Shown: one piece after another, positions 54,846 to 63,870 of the stretch
Position numbering within the stretch: position 1 is the first letter of the stretch
Layout of the letters: every line of letters starts with the position of its first letter
Assembly (NCBI GenBank): GCA_030682715.1
Contig: JAUXNQ010000017.1
Location: 37,742 to 101,741 of the forward strand
From: Methylotenera sp.
GTDB taxonomy: Bacteria > Pseudomonadota > Gammaproteobacteria > Burkholderiales > Methylophilaceae
Direction of reading: 5' to 3'
Length of the DNA: 64,000 nt
The notes under the pieces: model-generated
Database searches by the model: none
Told to the model about the DNA's origin: nothing
The model's input: the letters and a program-made list of their open reading frames with translations, nothing else
Made by a program: the position numbers and the translations under genes

Positions 54846-54880
54846 AAATAAACGATATAAACAGTTTATACCGTTTATTT
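54846..54880 (-). promoter_or_regulatory. 35-bp palindrome with four ATAAAC half-sites, candidate operator
   Basis: The left arm 54846-54862 and right arm 54864-54880 are inverted copies over 17 bp with one mismatch about a single central base. Each arm contains two ATAAAC hexamers nine bp apart, so four half-sites are arranged symmetrically. It lies directly upstream of the ribosome site of the RHH gene and between it and ppx. This is the form of a ribbon-helix-helix operator. It could alternatively form an AT-rich hairpin ending ppx transcription. Confidence 0.6.
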
Positions 54881-54910
54881 TTGAATGCAAATGAATTTTT
54901 TGTGACACTT

Positions 54911-56434
54911 TTATAAAGCGCTAGTCAGCTCAAAATGCCAATTTACTTTTTGCCATGCTAAGGATTCTTCATCAAGCAGGTAGTAGGATTGAGGATATTT
55001 AGTTGCCCATGATTTTGGCAGCGTGAGCTTGAAACTATTATTGTTTAACGCTAACTGTATGCCACGTAGGTTCGGCATTTTTCGTGCATGGCATAAAATA
55101 ACTGCCAACCGCATGCAAATTAACTGCATGACAAACACCCTGTTAGAGAAGTCAGCTTCTAGTCGTTTTAATTTCCCACGGTGACCTAAAATAATTAAGC
55201 TTAAACAATGCAATTCACTTTGCGAGAAGCCAACAGGTTCGGTGTGATCTAAAATGTAAGCGCCATGCAGGTGTGCATCTACTGGAGAGATAATACCTCC
55301 GATTTCATGTAATAGTGCAGCCCAGCGCAGTTTGCGAGCGTGTTTAAAACGTTCGCCATCAGCAAATGTAACGTCTTCACCGATTTTTTCAAACAGCTTT
55401 TCAGCGACTTCTGCAACCGTTTTGGCATGTGTTTCATCTACGTCAAATTTACGCGCTAGGCGTTGTATGGATGCGTTTCTTAAGTCTAGCATATCGTTTT
55501 CACGCGCTAGCATGTCGTAGAGTAGGCCGTGGCGTAGCGCACCTTTTGCTACATTTAAAGTGTCAATATTTAAAAACTCAAATACTGCAATTAAAATAGA
55601 AAGGCCTCCGCCAATGACTGGTTTACGGTCTTCTTTTAAACCATTCAGGCGAAGTTTGTCTGCGTAACGTGCTTTTAGTAGTTCTTCACGCAACCAATAT
55701 AGACTTTCTTTGCTGATAGAGTCTGCAGGTTTGCCATATTGCACTAATACGTCGGCAACGGCGCCAACAGTGCCAGATGCTCCGTAGGCAATATCCCAGT
55801 GGTGGTTGTTGAAATGTTCACCTAGCGTTTCAAAAATAGATTCAGCGGAGATTTCTGCGCGTGTAAACGCTTTTTCCGTAAACTCTCCATTCGCAAAATG
55901 CTTGAGTGACCATGCAACTGAGCCTACGTGTAGCGAGGCGGTGTGTGTTGACTCAAAGCCATGACCAAGGATGAACTCGGTTGAGCGTCCACCAATATCA
56001 ATGACTAATCTTTTTTCATCTGACTGGGGCAGAAACCGACTCACTCCCTGATAAATAAGGCGTGCTTCTTCAACACCAGAAATGACTTCTACTTCAAAGC
56101 CTAGCGCCTTTTTAGCGAGCTTTAAAAAATGGTCGCGGTTGTTTGCTTCCCGTAATGTTTGCGTTGCAACAGCGCGCACGTGGGCGGCATCAAAGCCTTG
56201 CAAGCGTTCACCGAACCTAGCTAGGCAACGTAGGCCTCTCTCAATCGATTCAGGTGTGAGGTTGCGATTTTCATCCAGATCGCCACCTTGACGAACTGCC
56301 TCTTTCAAATATTCTACGCGCTCAATGTGGCCACTGTCTAAGCGGCCAATTTCAAGCCTAAAGCTATTGGAGCCTAAATCAATAGTGGCTAATAATGCTT
56401 TGTTGGCGGGTGTGTTGTTTGTTTGATTGTCCAT
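54911..56434 (-). CDS. ppx: Exopolyphosphatase
   Basis: Ppx/GppA-family phosphatase of 507 residues that releases phosphate from polyphosphate ends, and may act on pppGpp. ATPase-fold motifs are TIDLGSNSFRLEIG at residue 17, RAVATQTLREANN, VISGVEEARLIYQGV (catalytic Glu, about 125) and VIDIGGRSTEFILG, where the family usually has GGGSTE. The C-terminal HD-like half (about 310-500) has LLHEIGGIISPVDAHLHGAYI. It runs leftward, opposite to ppk, so the two polyphosphate enzymes are separately controlled. The RHH gene follows it 76 bp downstream. Confidence 0.94.
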   Translation of the reverse strand: MDNQTNNTPANKALLATIDLGSNSFRLEIGRLDSGHIERVEYLKEAVRQGGDLDENRNLTPESIERGLRCLARFGERLQGFDAAHVRAVATQTLREANNRDHFLKLAKKALGFEVEVISGVEEARLIYQGVSRFLPQSDEKRLVIDIGGRSTEFILGHGFESTHTASLHVGSVAWSLKHFANGEFTEKAFTRAEISAESIFETLGEHFNNHHWDIAYGASGTVGAVADVLVQYGKPADSISKESLYWLREELLKARYADKLRLNGLKEDRKPVIGGGLSILIAVFEFLNIDTLNVAKGALRHGLLYDMLARENDMLDLRNASIQRLARKFDVDETHAKTVAEVAEKLFEKIGEDVTFADGERFKHARKLRWAALLHEIGGIISPVDAHLHGAYILDHTEPVGFSQSELHCLSLIILGHRGKLKRLEADFSNRVFVMQLICMRLAVILCHARKMPNLRGIQLALNNNSFKLTLPKSWATKYPQSYYLLDEESLAWQKVNWHFELTSAL

Positions 56435-56652
56435 AAATTGGGGTTGGTTTCTGGCTTGTAGTTTTGGTTGAAACAGTAATATTGTTTATTTTGTAATTAT
56501 AGTTTGAAAGTTTGATGACAAATGATAAATTAAATGCGCTTAATAAACTTTGTAATGCAATCAATGTTATTTTCATAAATATGTCACACATTGAAATGAA
56601 GTACCACTTTATACTTTGAGCTGTTGATTGATTTATAAAGCTAAGGGTATTT

Positions 56653-56898
56653 ATGAAAATTAAAACGGCAAGTGATGCATACATTGAAAAAGCTAAAAAT
56701 TTAACTCAGGAAGAGTCTGAGCGCCTGCAGAGCAGAATGCGTGGCAAGTTGACACGTAGGCTAGAAGATCAAAAGCTGGATACGATTGAAGCGCTGGCAA
56801 TACAGCTTGAGCTAGATGATGAGCAACTTCAGGAGTGGCGAGATAGAATGCAGGAAGTTAGTAAAAAAGATAAAGCCACTAAATCTGATAAAAAGTAG
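56653..56898 (+). CDS. Small hypothetical protein, charged and helical
   Basis: An 81-residue cytosolic protein I do not recognise as a named family. It is strongly helical and charged, with a Lys-rich C-terminus; SERLQSRMRGKLTRRLEDQK suggests nucleic-acid or protein binding. AAGGG sits seven bases before the ATG. Next, 71 bp later and on the same strand, is an orphan ParA ATPase, so they may be co-expressed. It is divergent from ppx with about 220 bp between the starts. No ParB-like motif is evident, though the size and charge would allow a small ParA partner. Confidence 0.65.
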   Translation: MKIKTASDAYIEKAKNLTQEESERLQSRMRGKLTRRLEDQKLDTIEALAIQLELDDEQLQEWRDRMQEVSKKDKATKSDKK

Positions 56899-56969
56899 GC
56901 TGTTTTTTTAGCATAGGTCAGTTTATACGTGTGCTTTAGGTTGTATTTGACTGCATAGGAGCTAAATGT

Positions 56970-57602
56970 ATGAGAACTATTTTAGTCGCAAACCCCAAGG
57001 GTGGCAGTGGTAAGACGACTTTAGCGACTAATCTTGCTAGTTGTTTCGCAACGCTTGGGCATCAAGTGATATTGACTGACTTCGATCGTCAGCAATCCTC
57101 AGCGCAATGGGTGGAGCGTCGTCCTTCTGCGCTTCCCTCTATTCAAGCGCATACCCAGCGAGGCAAAGCCCCCACCTTCGAACCAGATTGGATGATTGTA
57201 GATTCTCCTGCGGGGCTTCGCGATGAAAAACTATCTGCTGCGGTAAAAGACGCGGACTGTGTCATCGTGCCAGTACAGCCCTCTGCTTTTGATATAGGCG
57301 CCACCCGAGACTTTTTAGAAGTGCTGACTGAAGAAAAAGCCATTCGAAAAAATAAAACCTTTGTTGCCTTGGTTGGTATGCGCGTGAATAGCCGCGCCAA
57401 CTCTACGCTAATTTTGTCAGAGTTTATGAATCAAGCTGGATTCCCAGTGTTGACTTATTTGCGCAATGCACAGGTTTATGTCACAGCCGCTGAGCAGGGG
57501 TTAGGCCTTTTTGATATGCGCCCATCTCTGGTGGAGCAAGACCTTCAGCAGTGGGAGCCATTATTGCAATGGATTCTCGAGACGACAGAAAATAGGGGTT
57601 GA
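56970..57602 (+). CDS. ParA-family ATPase (orphan)
   Basis: A 210-residue deviant-Walker-A ATPase of the ParA/MinD group. The P-loop is NPKGGSGKTTLATNLAS at residue 9, switch I LTDFDRQQSSAQWVERRPS, and switch II/Walker B WMIVDSPAGL. The N-terminal DNA-binding extension of plasmid type Ia ParA proteins is absent, as in small chromosomal ParA-like cargo-positioning proteins (type Ib/McdA/PpfA). No parB or parS is nearby. Its cargo cannot be read from the sequence; the preceding small basic protein and the flanking polyphosphate genes are candidates worth testing. Confidence 0.88.
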   Translation: MRTILVANPKGGSGKTTLATNLASCFATLGHQVILTDFDRQQSSAQWVERRPSALPSIQAHTQRGKAPTFEPDWMIVDSPAGLRDEKLSAAVKDADCVIVPVQPSAFDIGATRDFLEVLTEEKAIRKNKTFVALVGMRVNSRANSTLILSEFMNQAGFPVLTYLRNAQVYVTAAEQGLGLFDMRPSLVEQDLQQWEPLLQWILETTENRG

Positions 57603-57666
57603 TGCTTCGTAATTGAGCGATCACGTAATTGCATGATCTTAATATATAGTTTTGTCTAAATTTCTA

Positions 57667-57695
57667 CTTGAAAAAGTAAACAGCCATCCCCAATT
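57667..57695 (+). promoter_or_regulatory. Sigma-32 (RpoH) heat-shock promoter of htpG
   Basis: CTTGAAA at 57667-57673 and CCCCAATT at 57688-57695 are separated by 14 bp, matching the sigma-32 consensus (CTTGAAA, 13-15 bp, CCCCAT-T). Transcription should start near 57702, leaving a leader of about 35 bases before htpG. Confidence 0.85.
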
Positions 57696-57736
57696 AAGCT
57701 CTAACGTTTATTTCTAAACTATTAGGAGCTTAATTT

Positions 57737-59638
57737 ATGTCCACTGCGACAGCACAACAAGAAATTCATCCAAAAGAATCAATGGCTTTTCAGGCCGAGG
57801 TGAAACAACTGTTACAGTTAATGATTCATTCTCTATACAGCAATAAAGAAATTGTATTGCGTGAGTTGATTTCAAATGCATCAGATGCGGCAGATAAATT
57901 ACGTTTTGAAGCATTAGCTAATGGTGCACTGTACGAAAATGACAGTGAGTTAAAAATCCGTCTGGCTTTTGATAAAGAAGCGCGTACTTTAACTATTGCT
58001 GATAACGGTATTGGCATGAGCCGTGACGAAGTGATTGCAAACATCGGCACTATTGCTAAATCAGGTACTAAAGAATTTTTTAATGCGCTAACTGGCGACC
58101 AAGCCAAAGACGCTAACTTAATCGGTCAGTTCGGTGTGGGTTTTTACTCAGCATTTATTATTGCAGATAAAGTAACGTTGACCACGCGCCGTGCTGGCGC
58201 AACGGAGGCTGTTCGTTGGGAATCAGCTGGTGAAGGTGACTTTACCATTGAAGCCGCAGATAAAATCAGCCGCGGTACTGAAATTACCTTGCATTTGCGT
58301 GAAGGTGAAGATGAGTTTTTAAGTGACTGGAAATTAAAAACCATCATTCGTAAATATTCAGATCACATTACCTTGCCGATTGTGATGAAAAAGTCTGAAT
58401 GGAAAGATGGCGCTGAAGTGGCGACCGATGAAGAAGAGACTGTCAACAAAGCTTCAGCATTATGGGCGCGCAGTAAAAACGATATTACAGAAGAAGATTA
58501 TCAGGAGTTCTACAAACATGTATCACATGATTTTGAGAACCCTTTAGCCTATACACACAGCCGTGTAGAAGGTAAGCAAGAGTATATTTCGTTACTCTAT
58601 GTGCCTAGCAAAGCTCCGTTTGATTTATACGACCGTGATCGTCGTCATGGCATTAAACTTTATGTTAAACGCGTATTTATCATGGAAGATGCTGAAAAGC
58701 TGATGCCACAGTACCTACGTTTTGTACGTGGTGTGATTGATACCTCTGATTTGCCGTTAAATGTCTCGCGCGAGATTCTACAATCCAGCCGTGATGTGGA
58801 TGCGATTAAAGCAGGCTCAGTGAAAAAAGTGCTTGGTCTGTTAGAAGACATGGCCGAAAATAAGCCTGAAGACTACACTAAGTTCTACAATGAGTTTGGT
58901 CGTGTGTTAAAAGAAGGCCCAGGCGAAGATTTTGCTAATAAAGACAAAATCGCTGGTTTGTTACGCTTTGCCTCAACCAAAGCAGACACTGATGTTCAGG
59001 AAGTGTCATTTAAAGATTACATCTCACGCATGCAGCCAGAGCAAGATGTAATCTACTACATTACAGCAGATAGCTTTGCCGCGGCACAACACAGCCCGCA
59101 CTTAGAAATTTTCCGTAAAAAAGGCATCGAAGTGTTGCTGATGAGCGACCGCGTGGATGAATGGTTGTTAGGCAGTTTGACCGAGTTCGGTGGCAAAAAG
59201 CTACAATCAATCGCTAAAGGTGATTTAGATTTAGGTAAGCTTGAATCTGAAACTGAAAAAGAGATTCAAAAGAAAATTGAAGAAGAATCAAAAACCTTGG
59301 TAGAAAAAATCAAGCAAACATTGGGCAACCAAGTAAAGGATGTGCGCGTGACGCATCGCTTGACTGATTCTCCAGCGTGTTTAGTGAGCGATGCGCATGA
59401 TTTATCAGGTAATTTAGCCCGTATTTTAAAAGCGGCAGGGCAAAATGCACCAGAAAGCAAACCAATATTGGAAATCAACCCAACTCACAAACTGGTCAAG
59501 CGTTTAGAAAGTGAAACCACTGAGTCAGTATTTGCAGATTTGACGCATGTGTTGTTTGATCAAGCATTATTGGCTGAGGGGGGTACGTTAGAAGATCCTG
59601 CAAGTTTTGTAAAACGTATGAATAGTTTGATTAGCTAA
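57737..59638 (+). CDS. htpG: Molecular chaperone HtpG (Hsp90)
   Basis: Bacterial Hsp90, an ATP-dependent cytosolic chaperone. The 633-residue protein has the GHKL ATPase with [20 protein letters not shown] (about 36-55), [22 protein letters not shown], the middle domain with [18 protein letters not shown] and [15 protein letters not shown], and a C-terminal dimer domain. AGGAG lies upstream of the ATG. It is a single-gene unit between a sigma-32 promoter and a strong terminator. Confidence 0.97.
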   Translation: MSTATAQQEIHPKESMAFQAEVKQLLQLMIHSLYSNKEIVLRELISNASDAADKLRFEALANGALYENDSELKIRLAFDKEARTLTIADNGIGMSRDEVIANIGTIAKSGTKEFFNALTGDQAKDANLIGQFGVGFYSAFIIADKVTLTTRRAGATEAVRWESAGEGDFTIEAADKISRGTEITLHLREGEDEFLSDWKLKTIIRKYSDHITLPIVMKKSEWKDGAEVATDEEETVNKASALWARSKNDITEEDYQEFYKHVSHDFENPLAYTHSRVEGKQEYISLLYVPSKAPFDLYDRDRRHGIKLYVKRVFIMEDAEKLMPQYLRFVRGVIDTSDLPLNVSREILQSSRDVDAIKAGSVKKVLGLLEDMAENKPEDYTKFYNEFGRVLKEGPGEDFANKDKIAGLLRFASTKADTDVQEVSFKDYISRMQPEQDVIYYITADSFAAAQHSPHLEIFRKKGIEVLLMSDRVDEWLLGSLTEFGGKKLQSIAKGDLDLGKLESETEKEIQKKIEEESKTLVEKIKQTLGNQVKDVRVTHRLTDSPACLVSDAHDLSGNLARILKAAGQNAPESKPILEINPTHKLVKRLESETTESVFADLTHVLFDQALLAEGGTLEDPASFVKRMNSLIS

Positions 59639-59656
59639 GCTGTTGTTATAAAAAAC

Positions 59657-59690
59657 AAAAGCCGTCAAATGTAAGCTTGACGGCTTTTTT
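59657..59690 (+). terminator. Rho-independent terminator of htpG
   Basis: AAAAGCCGTCAA (59657-59668) pairs with TTGACGGCTTTT (59677-59688) across an 8-base loop and the T-run extends to 59690. It begins 19 bp after the htpG stop. The A-run on the other side makes it bidirectional in principle. Confidence 0.9.
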
Positions 59691-59800
59691 ATGGGTGTTT
59701 AAAATACATGACTGAAATGTAACATTCAAACAACTGTCATAAAGCTGGCTCAATTTTTGCTAAAATAACAATACCATTCAATAAATTAAGACTCTCTCAT

Positions 59801-62320
59801 ATGAAAACGCCAGCCGAAACGAAAGCCAAACCTAAGAAAGCTGTTAAAGCTAAGTCAGGCGCAATACCTAAACTTGCTCCAATTGATCAGGCTTTACAGA
59901 ATCATTTGATATTTTCTAGCTTCAAGACTAACGATGCAGCCACGCCTAGAGACTGGTATGACGCTGCAAGTTACACTGTGCGAGATCACGTGGTTGAGCG
60001 TTGGGTAAAAACAGCAGAGTCTTATTATCGAGATGATCCAAAGCGCGTTTACTACTTATCACTAGAGTTCTTAATCGGGCGCATGTTGAGTAATGCTGCA
60101 CTAAATTTGGGCATCAGTGAAGAGCTTAAGGCAGGTATGGCAAGCTTGGGCCACGATTTGGAAAATACAATAGAGTTAGAAACGGATGCTGCACTAGGCA
60201 ATGGTGGTTTAGGTCGTTTAGCGGCTTGTTTTTTAGATTCAATGGCAACGATGGATATCCCAGCTGCGGGATATGGTATCCGCTATGAGTACGGTATGTT
60301 CAGACAGTCCATTGAAAACGGACGTCAGGTAGAAAATCCAGATAATTGGCTACGTTATGGCAATATTTGGGAGTTTCAACGTCCTGAAGCAACCTACAAT
60401 ATTAAATTTCACGGACATGTTGTTAAGTTCCCTAATGACAGCGGTGAAGAGGTTCAGCATTGGGTAGATGCCGAGCATGTGATTGCGATGGCATATGATG
60501 TGCCAGTGCCAGGGTATGGTACTGAAACAGTAAATAACCTCCGCTTATGGGCCGCTAAAGCAGCGCGTGAGTTTGACTTAAGCCACTTTAATGATGGTAA
60601 TTACGAAAAAGCAGTTGAAGAGCGTAACGCAACAGAAAATATTTCAAAAGTACTTTACCCTAACGATACGTCTGTATTGGGTAAAGAGTTACGACTAAAA
60701 CAACAGTATTTCTTTGTTTCAGCGTCTATTCAAGATATTTTGCGTCGATTCTTAAGTACGCATGAGATTAAAACGCAAGATGACTGGAAGATGTTGCCAG
60801 AGAAGATTGCGATTCAATTAAATGACACGCATCCATCAATTGGTGTGGCTGAAATGATGTATCAGTTAGTGGATGTGCACCAGCTAACATGGGCATTTGC
60901 GTGGGAACAAGTAGTCAAGATATTTGCCTACACCAATCACACTTTAATGCCAGAAGCGCTTGAAACATGGACAGTAGATTTGTTTGGTCGACTATTGCCA
61001 CGTCACTTGGAAATTATTTATAAAATCAACCATGAGTTCTTGCACATGGTAAACCATCATTTCCCAGGTGACCCTGAGTTGATGAAGCGTGTATCGATTA
61101 TTGATGAAGATCACGGACGTCGCGTGCGTATGGCGCATTTAGCCGTTGTAGGTAGCCATACGGTCAATGGCGTGGCTGCGCTTCATAGTGAGCTACTCAA
61201 AAGTACATTATTTGCTGATTTTGATCGTATATTCCCTGGTAAATTAACCAACGTTACAAACGGCATTACGCCTCGCCGCTGGTTAAATCAGGCAAACCCT
61301 GGGCTCACTAGTTTGATTGAAAAAGCGATTGGCCCTGAGTTTAAAAAAGACTTGGTACAAATTAAAAAAATTACACCTTTAGCTGATGATGCTGATTTCA
61401 GAAAAGCATTTGCACAAGTAAAACTTGCAAACAAACAACGTTTGGCCGCAAAAATAGAAGCTAAAACGGGTGTTAAGTTAAATGTAAACAGCTTGTTTGA
61501 TGTGCAAATCAAGCGTATTCACGAATACAAGCGCCAATTACTTAATGTGTTACATGTCATTACCTTATACAACCGTATTCGTCGCGGTGAAAAAGGAATT
61601 ACACCACGTACGATTATTTTTGGTGGTAAAGCAGCGCCTGGCTACTGGATGGCAAAACATATTATTCGTTTGATTAATGACGTTGCCACTATCGTCAATG
61701 AAGATGTTGCCGTAGGTGATCAGTTGAAGGTGGTGTATTACCCTAATTATGAGGTTTCTGCCGCTGAGATTTTATTCCCAGGCAGTGATCTATCCGAGCA
61801 AATTTCAACTGCAGGTACCGAGGCAAGCGGTACAGGTAATATGAAAATGGCACTGAACGGCGCGCTAACCATTGGTACGCTGGATGGTGCTAACGTGGAG
61901 ATTAAAGAAGAAGTGGGTGATGAAAATATTTTCATCTTTGGTTTAACTACGCCGCAAGTGGCTGAATTAAAAGCAAGTGGCTATAAGCCGCGTGATTACT
62001 ACAACAGCAATCCAGAACTTAAACAAGTGTTGGATATGATTGCTGAAGGTTATTTCTCTATTGATGAGCCAAATCGCTATCAAGTCATTGTTGATAATTT
62101 GCTGAATAATGATCAATATTTATTATTGGCAGACTATGCAAGCTACATTGAGGCACAAGAGCGCGTAGGTAAACTATACCAACATCAGGATGATTGGACA
62201 CGTATGGCGATATTGAACGTGGCTAATATGGCTAAATTCTCAAGCGACCGTGCAATTGGTGATTATGCTAAAAACATTTGGCATGTAACACCTCAAGCAA
62301 AGGTTAAAACTAAAAAATAA
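59801..62320 (+). CDS. glgP: Glycogen/starch/alpha-glucan phosphorylase
   Basis: GlgP releases glucose-1-phosphate from glycogen with PLP. The 839-residue protein has YYLSLEFLIGRMLSNAALNL, LGNGGLGRLAACFLDSMAT, YGIRYEYGMFRQ, TNVTNGITPRRWLNQANP, the RIHEYKRQLLNVLHV segment and the PLP site EASGTGNMKMALNGALTIGT (Lys near 686). The first 30 residues are Lys/Ala-rich and extra to the core. It is 50 kb from glgB/glgC, so degradation is regulated apart from synthesis. Its own promoter must lie in the 110 bp after the htpG terminator. Confidence 0.96.
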   Translation: MKTPAETKAKPKKAVKAKSGAIPKLAPIDQALQNHLIFSSFKTNDAATPRDWYDAASYTVRDHVVERWVKTAESYYRDDPKRVYYLSLEFLIGRMLSNAALNLGISEELKAGMASLGHDLENTIELETDAALGNGGLGRLAACFLDSMATMDIPAAGYGIRYEYGMFRQSIENGRQVENPDNWLRYGNIWEFQRPEATYNIKFHGHVVKFPNDSGEEVQHWVDAEHVIAMAYDVPVPGYGTETVNNLRLWAAKAAREFDLSHFNDGNYEKAVEERNATENISKVLYPNDTSVLGKELRLKQQYFFVSASIQDILRRFLSTHEIKTQDDWKMLPEKIAIQLNDTHPSIGVAEMMYQLVDVHQLTWAFAWEQVVKIFAYTNHTLMPEALETWTVDLFGRLLPRHLEIIYKINHEFLHMVNHHFPGDPELMKRVSIIDEDHGRRVRMAHLAVVGSHTVNGVAALHSELLKSTLFADFDRIFPGKLTNVTNGITPRRWLNQANPGLTSLIEKAIGPEFKKDLVQIKKITPLADDADFRKAFAQVKLANKQRLAAKIEAKTGVKLNVNSLFDVQIKRIHEYKRQLLNVLHVITLYNRIRRGEKGITPRTIIFGGKAAPGYWMAKHIIRLINDVATIVNEDVAVGDQLKVVYYPNYEVSAAEILFPGSDLSEQISTAGTEASGTGNMKMALNGALTIGTLDGANVEIKEEVGDENIFIFGLTTPQVAELKASGYKPRDYYNSNPELKQVLDMIAEGYFSIDEPNRYQVIVDNLLNNDQYLLLADYASYIEAQERVGKLYQHQDDWTRMAILNVANMAKFSSDRAIGDYAKNIWHVTPQAKVKTKK

Positions 62321-62356
62321 ATAATCAGAAAACAGTACAGGGCTTGCTCGACTACT

Positions 62357-62388
62357 GTAATGCAACAATTGTGTAATGCAATAATTGT
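62357..62388. repeat. Tandem 16-bp duplication downstream of glgP
   Basis: GTAATGCAACAATTGT (62357-62372) is followed at once by GTAATGCAATAATTGT (62373-62388), one mismatch. It lies in the gap between glgP and the DUF4197 gene. Slippage duplication or a doubled binding site are both possible. Confidence 0.7.
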
Positions 62389-62400
62389 TAATACCAAGTA

Positions 62401-62447
62401 TTTATCGTAAGATTGGGTTGATATTTCAGGCCTAATTTTACGATAAA
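62401..62447. promoter_or_regulatory. 10-bp inverted repeat before the DUF4197 gene
   Basis: TTTATCGTAA (62401-62410) and TTACGATAAA (62438-62447) are perfect inverted copies with a 27-bp loop; the right arm ends just before the CGGAG ribosome site. It could be a leader stem-loop or an operator. No regulator is known. Confidence 0.4.
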
Positions 62448-62461
62448 GAACGGAGATGCAT

Positions 62462-63142
62462 ATGCGTTACTTAATGGCAGCTTTAGGGTTTGTGTTGTTT
62501 GCAACACATGCTAATGCGGTAAGTGTTAATGATTTAACCAATGCGGAAGCAAGTGGCGGATTAAAAACAGCATTGATTCAAGCTGCGGGTAAAGCAGTTG
62601 GTCAATTAGGTGCCGTAGATGGATTTTTAGGCAATAAAGAAGTTAAAATTCCATTACCCGACACGATGCAAAAAGCTGAAAAAGCCATGCGTATGCTTGG
62701 CATGGGCAAGCAAGCCGATGAGCTAGTACTCAAAATGAATCGTGCAGCGGAAGCAGCAGTGCCAGAAGCTAAAGCCTTACTGGCTGACTCAGTTAAAAAG
62801 ATGAGCGTTGCTGATGCCAAAGCGATATTAACTGGTGGCGATGATGCCGCAACGCAATACTTCAAAAAAACCACCTCAGCACCTATGGCTGAGAAATTTC
62901 TGCCCATTGTTAAAAAAGCAACAGAAAACGTACAACTCGCTCAGCAATACAATAAGTTTGCAGAGATGGGTGGTAAGTTTGGCCTTGTTAAAAAAGAGCA
63001 AGCAAACCTCGAGCAATACGTTACCAAAAAAACTCTAGATGGTGTTTATTTGATGATGGCAAAAGAGGAAGCTGCTATTCGTAAAGACCCTGTTGGGCAG
63101 GCAAATAATGTACTTAAAAAAGTGTTTGGCTCGCTAATTTAG
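62462..63142 (+). CDS. DUF4197 periplasmic protein
   Basis: A 226-residue exported protein of the DUF4197 family, function unknown. It has a signal peptide (about 1-20, ending THANA) and an all-helical mature part with the family segments GGLKTALIQAAGKAVGQLG, KIPLPDTMQKAEKAMRMLGM, LNRAAEAAVPEAK-like KMNRAAEAAVPEAKALL, and DAATQYFKKTTS. The C-terminus ends RKDPVGQANNVLKKVFG. ATG 62462 is chosen because CGGAG lies six bases upstream; ATG 62456 would overlap the ribosome site. It follows glgP on the same strand after 140 bp. Confidence 0.9.
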   Translation: MRYLMAALGFVLFATHANAVSVNDLTNAEASGGLKTALIQAAGKAVGQLGAVDGFLGNKEVKIPLPDTMQKAEKAMRMLGMGKQADELVLKMNRAAEAAVPEAKALLADSVKKMSVADAKAILTGGDDAATQYFKKTTSAPMAEKFLPIVKKATENVQLAQQYNKFAEMGGKFGLVKKEQANLEQYVTKKTLDGVYLMMAKEEAAIRKDPVGQANNVLKKVFGSLI

Positions 63143-63498
63143 CCTCATTGGGTGTGCCTTAATCATAACGGTATGTGCTATCAGGGCAAATCTTAGGGTA
63201 TAAAGCGTTAAGTGTTGAGTTTGTAATTTGGTTGAGGCTTTTACTTAAATGGTACTTTAAGCTCAATTAATCAATCGCTTTCAGCCCGCGTAGGACACAC
63301 TCGTTTGCAGTGCGCTGCATGAAAGCCGTTAAATACGGCGTACTGCCTTTAGGCGAGTACGCCCGAACTGGTTGTGGATAGTAAGTGATAGCGGGCAGGC
63401 CACGTTTTTCTTGGAATTAGCGTGATGATGAAGGCAAAGTTTGTGGCCTGCCCCATGTTTGCAGTTGTAGTATTAGCCTAATTCCAACTCAATTGCAT
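63143..63498. other. Palindrome-rich intergenic region, locally higher GC
   Basis: This 356-bp region lies between the DUF4197 stop and the msrA remnant stop. No convincing frame was found. From about 63280 it becomes GC-richer and holds three nested or adjacent inverted repeats: GCCCGC/GCGGGC (63284-63289 with 63391-63396), GGCGTAC/GTACGCC (63338-63364), and an 11-bp pair GGGCAGGCCAC/GTGGCCTGCCC (63393-63403 with 63443-63453). It is not a tRNA. It may be a small mobile repeat or a structured RNA. Confidence 0.55.
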
Positions 63499-63870
63499 CT
63501 AGTCTTTAATTAATCCCGCATACTTAGCCCTAACCTTTGCAGCTTTAGGCGCGGCTACTGCCATGCAGTAAGGCTGGTGGGGGTTCTTGTCAAAATAATA
63601 TTGGTGATAATTTTCAGCTGGGTAAAACACTTCGGCAGCGTTTACTTCAGTCACAATAGGGTTGGGCCAGATATTTTTCTGATTTAATTCGGCAATCATA
63701 TTAACGCTAGCTGTACGTTGTGCTTCATTTTGGCAAAATACGGCAGAGCGATACTGCGTGCCGATATCATTGCCTTGGCGGTTGGGTGTGGTTGGGTCGT
63801 GAGATAAAAAAAATATTTCTAGTAGAGTTTCAAAGCTGATTACAGATTCATCATATGTGATTTTAACCGC
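63499..63870 (-). pseudogene. msrA: Truncated methionine sulfoxide reductase A (N-terminus lost)
   Basis: The C-terminal two-thirds of MsrA, which reduces methionine-S-sulfoxide. Segments AVKITYDESVISFETLLEIF, HDPTTPNRQGNDIGTQYRSA, PIVTEVNAAEVFYPAENYHQ and NPHQPYCMAVAAPKAAKVRA are typical and intact. Upstream of AVKI (63870), where the family has the TGHAE segment and, about 55 residues back, the catalytic GCFWC, the frame instead runs into unrelated sequence containing two palindromes. The frame stays open to an ATG at 63957, so a hybrid protein could be made but would lack the catalytic Cys. The missing N-terminus might lie beyond an insertion outside the window. Confidence 0.8.

Noticed and set aside
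54846..54880. Rho-independent terminator of ppx
   Set aside because: The stem is AT-rich with no trailing T-run on the ppx strand, and the four regularly spaced hexamers fit an operator better; the alternative is not excluded.
54341..54916. 191-codon forward frame across the RHH gene
   Set aside because: Its Val/Phe/Gly-rich translation is the antisense of the Lys/Thr/Pro repeats; the reverse frame has a ribosome site and a recognisable domain.
63284..63396. Possible tRNA or cloverleaf RNA
   Set aside because: Several stems form, but there is no TTC-loop, anticodon arm or acceptor end of tRNA type on either strand.
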